Part shown: in pieces, positions 55,200 to 64,000 of the stretch | Layout of the letters: the number at the start of each line of letters is the position of its first letter | Position numbering within the stretch: the stretch's first letter is position 1 | From: Argyresthia goedartella | Lineage: Eukaryota; Arthropoda; Insecta; Lepidoptera; Argyresthiidae | Length of the DNA: 64,000 bases | Reading direction: 5' to 3' | Assembly: GCA_949825045.1 (NCBI GenBank) | Contig: OX463806.1 | Location: 45,842,208 to 45,906,207 of the forward strand | The notes under the pieces: model-generated | Told to the model about the DNA's origin: nothing | The model's database searches: none | What the model saw: the letters and a program-made list of their open reading frames with translations, nothing else | Made by a program: the position numbers and the translations under genes

Positions 55200-56332
55200 C
55201 TTATATACAGGCTTAGGCTTGGTGATCTTCTCACACCCCTTCCAGGGTGCGGGGTTGCGGTCCCGGGGCAATGGCCCCCTTCCGCGGAGTCTTCCGCTGG
55301 CCGTGACTACGGCCAGGTCATTGGGTGGCTGAGGTGTTCTTCGGGTTGTGTGGCCTCAATCCAGGGGTGCTGCCGGCTCGGCAACCAGGTCTCGGGGTAG
55401 GCGGCGACGGTCAGGCGGGCGCGCGTGGTATGGCGCCAGGTCTCGCACGAGCGGGTGTTGAGAGCCGTCCGCTCGTGCGAACATGTTCGTTGCCAGCCTC
55501 TGGACGAACTTGTCCAGTGTCTCCAATCCTAGGTCTCTTGCGATCGTTGCGCTTCTCACGTAGCGAGGCGCGCCGACGATGGTACGCAAGGAGAGGTTTT
55601 CTTGGGCCCGGAGTCTCTTCTTGTTGGACTCCGAGCAGAGGGCGTACCATGCCGGCGAGGCATACGTGAGGCGGGACCTGATGTACGTTTTATAGATCCC
55701 GAGCTTCGACCGCAGGGGGAGGCCGGAGTCCAGGAGTGGACGAAGTTTTGCCCGTGCACCCGGACCTGGTTTACGACGTTGTCGACGTGGGTCTTCATCG
55801 TGAGCCGGCGGTATATGGTGACCCCCAGATACTTCACTTGGTGCAGCCACCCAATGTCCTTTGGAGTTGGAGTGGTGGTGGCAGGTTGCTCTGGCTGGTG
55901 ATCATCGCCTGCGTCTTCCCGACGTTGACGGAGAGCCTCCATTTGGCCAGCCATTTAGGCAGGGTGTCCAGCGTGCGTTGCATTTTGACGGCGGCGTGGG
56001 GTGCTTTGTAGGACGACGCATAGTATGCTGCGTCGTCAGCGAAGAGGGCCAGCTGTACACCAGGGCCAACTGGGATGTCATCCGTGTATCGGGAGTAGCA
56101 GGCGGGTGAAAGACAGGAACCTTGTGGGACGCCGGCTTCGATGGGGCGGGCTTCTGACACGGCGTCTTCCACCACCACTCTGTAGTGGCGACTCCGTAGG
56201 AACGAGGCCACGACGCGGGTGATTCGTCGTGGAGCTGGGGACGTCGACAGCTTGTACAGCAACCCCTCGTGCCATACTCTGTCGAACGCCTTCTCCATGT
56301 CCAGGAGTACTGCGACGGTGTATTCTTTCGAC
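55200..56332 (-). pseudogene. Jockey-type LINE reverse transcriptase, frameshifted
   Basis: The minus strand begins at about 56332 with EYTVAVLLDMEKAFDRVWHE (first catalytic block with LLDMEKAFD). It then has GVPQGSCLSPACYSRYTDDI, the catalytic FADD in LALFADDAAYYASSYK, and KWRLSVNVGKTQAMI. A first frameshift near 55870 leads to KYLGVTIYRRLTMKTHVDNV. A second near 55740 leads to SKLGIYKTYIRSRLTYASPA and LSLRTIVGAPRYVRSATIAR, the typical jockey-clade thumb and tail. The copy is truncated at its 5' side within the palm domain. The high GC (over 60%) contrasts with the neighbourhood and suggests a fairly young insertion. Confidence 0.9.
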
Positions 56333-57860
56333 GGGCTTATGCTAGCTTAACTAGTCGCGGCGGTGCGAGCATAGCGCGAGCGAGACAGCGCTAGCGGGTT
56401 GGAGCAGGGCAGTGTCGCGGCTTGCAGTCTTGTTTCTTGCGTGCCCGGCGTCCATAACAATCGTGTTATATAAAGTAATATGATTACTCATTGCCAGCTT
56501 CTAATAAATGTATCAAATATATCTATAAAATAATTTTAGCCACCTCTAATGTCAGTATTTTTATACGTTAGCATAAATGAATTGATGACTGAATCTACTA
56601 TACTAGATTCCCATTATTATTTCGAAATCGCCCTAGCTCCAGCTCATAAAAAATACTCTAGAATCTAGCTACAAGATTGATAGGAAGTGGGATGCCCTGA
56701 TATGGATTTTCTCGTCGAAAATCCTGACAAAAAATGAAAAAAGAACATGATTTATTAATTTATTTGGTGAATAAATAAATTCATTGCGATTGCGGTAATT
56801 ATATCAATTCGATATTATTACTTGACATATGTTGAATCTTTAACATATATAAAGATGCCCACTTACAAAATTTACCGCTGAGTTATCAGTTTTGATGCAA
56901 AATATTGATCGGTAGCGCTGTCTTATATTAACTTTTGTTCTGTAAATTGGCGCTGGAGGTGCAATATTCTGTTGCAGTAGTAAAGGATATGAATTAATCT
57001 AAAAGAAGCCGTAACTTTAGCTCATTGCTTACATACAACAAAAGACGCTAGGTTGCAGGTGCTAAAGAAAACTTTTGATGCTGCACTTATACTATCTCTT
57101 ATTTATGTCCATAAAAAGTTCACCTTCCCACCCCTATCAACTGCTCAGCGGGAGGAAATTTTAAATATCACTTTCTTTGACGTCTTTTTACCCATATACT
57201 ATCTACATGCAAAATTTCATCTTGATAAGTTTTTATCATACAGATTGTAATTCAATAAATCCCTTCTTAGTGCTACCCTACGCTTTATACGGAGCCCCTG
57301 TACAACGATTCATGTCTCTAGGACCAGTGGTTTAGGCTGTGCAGTCAGGACTTTGGATTTTATAAGTTATCCAGAAAATTACTTCGCATGTGGAGAAATG
57401 CAGGATCCACGAGAAGTGGACACCACCACTTTTCTGACAAGGCAAGAAGAAGTAGTGCAATGTCCTCAAAAGAAACCCCCACTGGATAGACCTTGTCAGC
57501 ATTTAGAGTAAGAGATGCTGGCAAGAAGATCTTGATAAACTTCTACGGAGGAGATAAGAGAATGATGAACACACTACGGTGTGAACCGCAAAATTGGCAG
57601 CAACAGCCCAAGTCAACCTTGCCCGCCTCACCCTACCAGAGAGGCTGCAAAATATCATTGTTGGAGAACCTTCAAACCTGTGCAAAAATGGTTGGGGGTC
57701 GACAAAACCCGCGTGACTGGGCATAGGCTACTGGTGAACAAGGTGGCTTGCAGATTCAAGAATGAATGCTTAGGCTCTTGCACTTGGAGAAAGGCAGGGC
57801 TTAAGCGCTCTTTGCTATGCTCCGTTTCCCAATGACCTTCATCATCATTATTAATAATTT
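56333..57860. other. No recognised gene; possible LINE debris
   Basis: 56340-56460 is CpG-rich (GCGGCGGTGCGAGCATAGCG, GCGAGCGAGACAGCGC). 57320-57740 has plus-strand frames with GVRDAGKK-like and TRVTGH phrases that might be LINE debris, but I cannot place them. The rest is AT-rich. Confidence 0.3.
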
Positions 57861-57865
57861 ATAAT

Positions 57866-58012
57866 TCTTTATTGCACATAAATATTTCAGAAGTTGCATT
57901 AAATGAAAATGCATGTACAAAGGCGAGCTTATCTCTAAAGATAGATTTCTTCCAGCAAACCAAGGCATTATAGGAAATAGTATCATAAAAGGGTACATGC
58001 ACAATAAATAGT
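57866..58012 (-). repeat. LINE 3' tail, minus strand
   Basis: TTCTTTATTGCACATAAATA, TGTACAAAGGCGAGCTTATC, TCTAAAGATAGATTTCTTCC and AGCAAACCAAGG. Very close to the 3' end of the 12007-14171 LINE, so the same family. Confidence 0.7.
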
Positions 58013-58029
58013 ATAAAAATATGCCAAGG

Positions 58030-59060
58030 AATAAATTATCACCATCATACTCAGCTCACATCGACCCACTGCTGGGCATAGGGCTCTTCTCTAAAGCGCC
58101 TATCTCCCCGGTCCTGTGCCAATCGCACCCAGTGGGATCCCGACGACTTGATGATATGGTCGGACCATCGCGCTGGTGGTCTGTCCACTGGCCTTGTCGC
58201 TCCCCGTGGCCACCACTCTGTGACTACTTTGGTCCACCGACCGTCTTCCCGTCTAGCCAAGTGTCTCGCCCATCTCCACTTCAATCTCGTTATCCGTCTG
58301 CAACCTTTGTTTTCCGTCGAATTTCGACGTTTGGCACACGGTCAACGAGAGAGATACCCAACATGGAACGCTCCATCGCTCTTTGTGCTACTTTTATAAT
58401 ATGCACAATATGTGAGCGTCCATGTTTCGGCTCCATTGGTGAGGAAGGGCAAGACACATTGGTTATACACTTTGGTCTTCAGGCATTGTGGGAGTGAGGA
58501 TTTGAAGACATCACTTAGTTTCCCGAAAGCAGCCTACCTTATTCCGAAGCGTCTTTGATTTCCTTCACCTGTGCGTCGCGGTCAAAGGATAAACGATTTC
58601 CAATATAGACGAGATCGCTGACCACCTGTACGGTGTTATTGCCAATAATTATGGCCGGCACTTTTAGTGGGCGACTCGTCATGATCTTTGTCTTGGACAA
58701 GTTCACCCTGAGACCGACTTTTAGGGAAGCTTCGTGCAATTCTGCGAGCATATGTCTGATATCTGAGACGCATTCGGCGACGAGAATGAGTTCATCCGCA
58801 AACCTGATCTGCGACATGCGTGTCCCGTTAATGTTGACGCCTCTCTCACTCCAATCCAACGTCTTCATAATGTCCTCCAGAAAGTTGGTGAATAGTTTGG
58901 GTGAGAGTGTGTCCCCCTGTCGGAGTCGGTGTTCCTATGCATGCGCACCGGCATTGTCGCGGACCTGTACAGCTCCCGGAGGGTATCGACGTATCGCATG
59001 TCAATTCCGCAGCGATGAAGAGAGTGGAACGACCAATACAATGACCTTTCCGATACATTT
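58030..59060 (-). pseudogene. RTE-type LINE reverse transcriptase, frameshifted
   Basis: The minus strand reads, from about 59050, SLYWSFHSLHRCGIDMRYVD, TLRELYRSATMPVRMHRNTD, then after a frame break MKTLDWSERGVNINGTRMSQ, and the catalytic box IRFADELILVAE near 58795. Here the second Asp of FADD is Glu. It continues LHEASLKVGLRVNLSKTKIM, VYIGNRLSFDRDAQVKEIKD, VLPSLTNGAETWTL and KWRWARHLARREDGRWTKVV, then RPPARWSDHI. The last blocks ('kWrWaGHiaRr.DgRW', 'gRPp.RW.Ddi') are diagnostic of the RTE/BovB-like group. The endonuclease part is missing. Confidence 0.85.
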
Positions 59061-62000
59061 TTATTTTTTGGGACAAAATGTTTATCTTTGACTGACTGTA
59101 ACTCCGTAAAAAATGGACTCAATTGTTTGGACAAAAAGTTGTACTCAATTTTTAGCAAAATAAGTTTACTTTCAAAACTAGAGTAAATCTACCGCAATAA
59201 CGATTGCTCAAAGCTACATTAGTTAAAGAAAATGCGGCAAGTATCAGAGTTTTGCAGTTTTTCGAGCACTACGGGAATAGCACAGGGTTTTCAGGGTTGG
59301 AAACTTGGGTATACATTACACTCAGGGGTACTAACAACATATAAAAAATACGCAGACACATGCGCGTTTGCGATGTTCGATGTTTGTATAAACTGTAATA
59401 CATTGGCATACGATATTTTCAAGCACACCTATTATAACATAGATATATTTCCTCGGGATTTGCAAGGTATATCTTAAGAGGAATAGCGCCTCAAAGATGA
59501 TCATTTGACCGGATTTTACGTTTATAGGAACCACGTTGTCCTACCCAGCGTTTTAAGTAAAATGCTCATATACATCTAAAAACTGGTTCAGCTCTACCAC
59601 CCATCCACGAAATATAAAGGTAAAATCTTGTTATTGGAAAAATAAACTAAATTAAGTATATATCACACGGTCATTTGTTATCTTGTACAGTATTTTATCA
59701 ACCAGGTCAACGGGTTAACAATGACGACGAGATAGCAAGTCTTAAATATTGATAGTGAAAAATATTGACCTTGTCATATGTTGCATCAATCTCCCAATTC
59801 AGTATGCACCTGTTGCTAACTGCATAGTATTTTCGTAATTATCATCACATTTAAGCTGATAATTCAAAGATGTAAGATGCCGAATCTCATCAAAAACGCT
59901 ACCTATAAAATAAGTCGATCAGGCGTAGGAGGTCATTTTCTCTTATTAGGTCACTTTCTGAGGATGCCATGACGCTGTAAAGGTACAGTCAGTCACATAT
60001 TACATCACGTTTTCCTACGTGGCTTGGCAGAGGCACATTATCGGCCACGTTTGGCCAGCCCAGCCACGAAAAGGGTTGCAGTTAAAATTAATAGTTGTAA
60101 AAGCATGTTGATACCGCTATCGAGTAATAATTATAATCAGCACACAAATGATTCGATCTAAATGGTTGTTTGCATCTTTGCTGTTTCTGGTCATCACGTT
60201 ACCGGCTATCCTACTGTAGGGCCACTAGCAATGTATGCACGTACCTATAATAAAAAGGATATGTTTTAAATTTGAATATTTCGATTACAAGCCTATAATT
60301 TGTAAACGCTGGCGTACCAAAAGTTTTGCCAGCTTTAAATGGGCCTTGCAGTAAAAAATGTTCGACTAGGTATGTGCGTATGTACACGCTGCGCTGATAA
60401 GAGTTATCGGACGTATTACATGCGGCTCGCATGCGGTGGTTGTTAATGTTCTACTAAGTAATTTAAAGTTTTATGGTTCATGTCCAATTTATCTTGAGAA
60501 ATCGTACATTGTCGCTAAAATATGCTGTAAACTTCTTATTTTTTACCACGTTATTGTAATACTTACTCCGATGCAACCTTCTACAGCTCGACCTAGCACG
60601 GCAACCGAATACTTTAACAACGTTTTTTATTTTATTTCTAGCCTCTCCGATTTGCCGGTTACTTTAATTATGTTAGAGTTTTGATAGGTCTAAAATAAAC
60701 CAATGCCGCACAAGATGGCAATATCACAACCAACAATTATTACTGTAGCTGGCAATTCACTAGTGTTACGTGATTTGGCATTTACCGATCTTAGTAAAAG
60801 GAAGCGGGCTGTGACCCAGGAAGCGCATAACTCGTATTTTCTTCACGACGAACCAGTCGGCACTGCTGTGCACATCTATTATGCAGATCGCATCAAGCAT
60901 ATGCGGCTTTCTAGTATAGAGGATGGCCGTCCGAAAGAATCAGCAGTTATGTCAGGAAGCTTTAGAGTTTCAACAAACGTAGTCACGGCACGTCACGTCA
61001 CGGGTTCCCTTATGGGTTGGCAGAGTCCAACACGGGTCTACCCACTTTTACCCAGCACAAGTGTTGTGTAAGATTTCGAAAAGGACAGCGATTTAAAGTG
61101 TCAACGGTCAGCATTGCATTTAGTGTCTGTTTAGTCGGCCATATATTTCAAATGCCACTATGATTTCATGTGAACATAAATATTTTGGTATCCGACTTAA
61201 AATAGCGTAGGGTAATGTGATTTCTGTTCCTTGTCTAAAACCTAGCTTCAACACATGCCACGATTGTTGTTGAAAGCAGACACTCATGCATTTTTAACTG
61301 AAATTCTCGCATACAAAAAGCATATTCGTGTATCATATTTGCCTACCAATGCATCTGCAATAAGCATACATACCCCGCTGTGCGCTGGCAACTGCGATTT
61401 GAATGGCTTTGCGTTCGTTTGAAAAGAAAGTGAATAGGTACAGCTGTTGGTAGGCTTGTTGTTCGATGCGGATTGAGTGCTGCCCAGGACATTGCGACAC
61501 CAAAGCGGCACTTAAAAGGTAATGTAGCTCTTATCCCTCTGCCCACTTATTTATTTATTTAGGTAAAACTTACAGCTTGTTGTGTACAAGTATCAATGTT
61601 ATACGGTACGCCAATTATAACTTGGGTACGTAATGAAACAATTTATTACAGCATTTTAATATAAACATGTGTGAGCTTGGATCTTTTTTGTGTTACTCAA
61701 TTTCGCAAAATCTTAACATTAACATTGCTGACGCTAATTTTGGAACATGTTGAAAAGTTCTTGCGTACCTACATTATATTTTAGAAAATAAATTGCCTAC
61801 CTACAGTTAGTATGTCAATTTCTTTAAAAAGTTATCTTAGGGAGTCTGCGTTTTAAAATATAAAAATAGTTTGCATACAATTTGCTCTTCCCCACAACAG
61901 GATACCATAGGACACGACACTTGTTTTTTTATTTTATAGTTCATACAAGAAAACTCTACATTTACGAATTCCAAAAGTTGCCCAATCAATTAAATTTGAT

Positions 62001-62530
62001 TAACCGTTATTGTAATTGGCTTTCGTTAATTTAAAAACTTAATTGAATTGTATTTGAAGAATGTTGAAGAAGTCTGAATAAATTTGGTTCGCGTTCTTTT
62101 CAAAAAAGTCCAGGACTGACAAATTCATATCCTCTGACGTATGGCTATGTCCCTACAGTTGACAGACGTCAATCGCGACTTCTATTAATGTCTTCATTTT
62201 ATTTGGCAAACATATGTAGTTGCAGCACTAGCCACTTTCTTATTAGAACAATAGGTATTGCACTAGATAATTTGACTAGGGATTCAAAGGTGACACTCGA
62301 GCAAAACGTTATTGTCTATCAGTAGCATACATTTACGAGATTTCCATATTGCTGTGCCTACTTTATTTGTATGCATATATGTATTTTATAATACAGTTTA
62401 TTTTAAAATACAGTTTAGATTAGAACTCGGTTCTCCAATACTTCAATTCCAAGTCTTCATATGACTTTGTGACGTATGCGATTAGATGCTTGCGACCGAA
62501 CGGTAAATGACACACACAATAGCGAAGCGG
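59061..62530. other. Poorly explained region with small ORFs
   Basis: No known repeat family except short fragments. The largest frame is 60703-61071 on plus, 122 codons from ATG, reading QPTIITVAGNSLVLRDLAFT and AVHIYYADRIKHMRLS. It is mixed in composition, has no membrane segment or Cys pattern, and I do not recognise it. A second frame at 60436-60684 is hydrophobic. Chance frames or exons of an unknown gene are both possible. Confidence 0.25.
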
Positions 62531-62539
62531 ATGTTCTAC

Positions 62540-62650
62540 GCTTCGATAGCTTAGCCCCCCCTGTCACGCAAAATGGCATAACCGTGCCTGTGTCACCCCG
62601 TATGGGAAAAAGCGTGACGCTAATATGTCATTCCACGACCATTTACAATG
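62540..62650 (+). repeat. Dispersed repeat motif ('CCCCCTGTCACGCAAAATGG')
   Basis: CCCCCTGTCACGCAAAATGG with GTGTCACCCCGTATGGGAAA and GCGTGACGCTAATATGTCAT. The first phrase is also found inverted at 44098-44125. The overlapping 87-codon frame (62476-62739) is probably incidental. Confidence 0.5.
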
Positions 62651-63245
62651 GGATATCATGTAGCTGCACAGATATATTTTATAGGCCCAAAAGTAACGTT
62701 ACCTCTGTACCCCGAGTGAGTTCGCGAAGGTTTCTTTGAATGGGGCTCTCCTACGCTTGGGAGGGTTTAGAATGTAGCAAACCGAGTAGATTGGGTCAGA
62801 TTTATAAGCGCTGCCTTACACGAGCCTCAATAGCGGGCGTGATATGCGGGCGTGTAGCGGGTAACGGTACATGAATTCCTTTGCCTCTTATACACATCGC
62901 AGTAGGGAAGTCAAAAGTTGTGGCTGTAGTAAGTCTTTGTGGCGTGCGTTTAGTTTCGTCTGGATTGCTGGCTGCAACTGAGAGGTTGTCGATGTTGCTA
63001 AGGGTTGGAGTATTTCTTTACTTTTGAAAGGACGTTTTTATTGTTGGAAAGAAGTTGGGTTTTGTGTAGTGCTTCAGACGTTATGCCGTTTCACAGTGTG
63101 TAGGCTGGGTTCGCCATTTATAGTAGAACTTTCCACTGGGTCCACATTTTACTAACATTATATGGTATCGTTTAAAGATAAAAATAAGGTAAGGAAGATC
63201 TAAATATTTCTGGTTTTGAAATATATTGAAAATTGATCATTAATA
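62651..63245. other. No recognised gene
   Basis: GT-rich plus strand between 62930 and 63110; no frame or repeat recognised. Confidence 0.35.
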
Positions 63246-63485
63246 TCATTTGACTGCAAATATGTACATGTTAATTAAATACATCGTTTTATCATTTCCT
63301 AGATAAAACCGGTTGCTTGCTTGCGAGCGACTATCAAGCGATGCAACTTCTAGTTCGCTTATGTCATAGTTATGGACTAGTTTGCTAAATGCTCGTAGTC
63401 TCACCGAGATCTTGAGCTCGCTTCTGCGTGGAGGCTTGATGTCCAGCTTCATTTTGGATCTAACTAGACTATGATCTGTTCACCC
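63246..63485 (-). pseudogene. LINE endonuclease C-terminal fragment
   Basis: The minus strand reads TDHSLVRSKMKLDIKPPRRS and ELKISVRLRAF. 'sDH.lv..k…' is the conserved end of the apurinic-type endonuclease domain of LINE ORF2 (the catalytic His of SDH is present). The downstream coding sequence is lost. Confidence 0.6.
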
Positions 63486-63529
63486 TTAAGCTCCCCGCAT
63501 GGCCTTGTAATAATAATAAAATAATAATA

Positions 63530-63742
63530 ATAGCATGGACACTATTTACACACATTGATCTAGCCCCAAACTAGGAATCCCTGTATCTTGGGTACAAGAC
63601 AACGATATACTAAGATAGATAAACAACTATGATAGAGTACAAACATCCGTTCTCGTCAAACAAATATTGCCCCCACCGGGACTCGTACCCGGGACCCTTG
63701 GCTTCGTAGGCAGGGTCACTGCCGACTCGGCTATTCGGGTCG
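63530..63742 (-). mobile_element. tRNA-related SINE, minus strand
   Basis: The minus strand begins ACCCGAATAGCCGAGTCGGC (A-box-like TAGCCGAGTCGG), then GGTCCCGGGTACGAGTCCCG (B-box-like GGTACGAGTCC), and a body with CAAGATACAGGGATTCCTAG and TTTGGGGCTAGATCAATGTG. A fragment of the same body (GCCCCACACTAGGATACTCT) is at 25160. Confidence 0.6.
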
Positions 63743-63779
63743 TCAAATTTATAACATTTGTAATGTATTTTATAATGTT

Positions 63780-64000
63780 ATTTTGTAATGTATAACATCT
63801 TTCAGATCCTCTCTTTGAGCTATGATGTAGTCCAGCAGATGTTAATGTTTAGAGTGCAGAAGCATCCAGGACATCTTATATTTTTCAGAGAGTCGGAATT
63901 AGAGATGCTGAGGTTAAATTCATTAGAGTTAAATTTTCCGATGTCATGCCGCCCCAAAGTTAGATGGACAGACAGACGGACTACGAAGTGATCTTATGAC
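63780..64000 (+). repeat. Dispersed repeat end at window edge
   Basis: Ends with TTAGATGGACAGACAGACGG and ACTACGAAGTGATCTTATGA, the 'GACAGACGGAC' and 'AGTGATC.TAT' wording of the repeat at 24740-25390. Cut by the window end. Confidence 0.5.

Noticed and set aside
55602..56222. Plus-strand frames of 73-99 codons
   Set aside because: Shadows of the GC-rich jockey-type reverse transcriptase on the minus strand.
58021..58497. 158-codon plus-strand frame
   Set aside because: Antisense to the RTE-type LINE; the minus strand has the diagnostic KWRWARHLARR block.
1..64000. Telomeric (TTAGG)n arrays, rRNA genes or a bacterial-type operon
   Set aside because: None found on either strand.

Overview
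The window looks like nuclear DNA of a moth or butterfly (Lepidoptera). The base composition is AT-rich, split genes have canonical GT/AG junctions, and most of the length is dispersed repeats of kinds I associate with lepidopteran genomes: the 'CAAGTGCGAGTCGGACTCGC' family, the 'GCGAACCTGCTCACAAAA' family, LINE 3' tails and tRNA-Asp-derived SINE heads. There is no bacterial-style operon, CRISPR array or rRNA gene.

Only one host gene can be named. At 42.1 kb on the plus strand lies the first coding exon of an FKBP14-like endoplasmic-reticulum peptidyl-prolyl isomerase: signal peptide, start of the FKBP fold, and a clean GTAAGT donor. A CpG-rich promoter with a TGACGTGA (unfolded-protein-response type) site precedes it. 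I found none of its later exons, so the 21.7 kb to the right is probably its first intron. A second, unidentified host gene seems to start near 10.0 kb on the minus strand, with two exons at 9817 and 9533-9326 whose frames join. Weaker exon candidates lie at 5.7 kb (+) and 16.8 kb (-).

Layout. 0.6-3.3 kb: a complete but decayed intron-containing DDE transposon with 23-bp terminal inverted repeats. 4.8-5.8 kb: CpG-rich sequence with a 105-bp duplication. 6.0-7.8 kb: a dispersed lepidopteran repeat. 8.6-11.7 kb: several MITEs and the candidate minus-strand promoter. 12.0-14.2 kb: a LINE nested inside an older repeat. 14.7-20.1 kb: LINE ends, a SINE-like unit and dispersed repeats. 20.6-24.6 kb: remains of at least three LINEs, nearly all on the minus strand. 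25-30 kb: SINE head, LINE tails and old repeats. 30.3-32.2 kb: a TA-flanked DNA element with terminal and subterminal copies of GGGGTGAATAGAA and a small basic ORF. 32.4-35.3 kb: MITE, foldback and two LINE ends. 36.7-38 kb: repeat ends and a 73-bp minisatellite. 38.6-41.1 kb: a large foldback, a modular repeat and a hAT-type MITE with an 8-bp target duplication. 42.1 kb: FKBP14-like exon 1. 44.6-46.0 kb: about 41 copies of a 34-bp CpG-rich minisatellite. 46-64 kb: further repeats, a jockey-type LINE (55.2-56.3 kb), an RTE-type LINE (58.0-59.1 kb) and a poorly explained 4-kb stretch (59.1-63.2 kb).

The mobile elements are almost all dead (frameshifts, truncations, lost catalytic residues). 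The most unusual items are the CTCGCGAG-bearing minisatellite in the FKBP14-like intron, the GGGGTGAATAGAA-array transposon, a pair of MITE families that share a core but not their ends, and a set of perfect short-loop palindromes. No new biological system is demonstrated; these are candidates.
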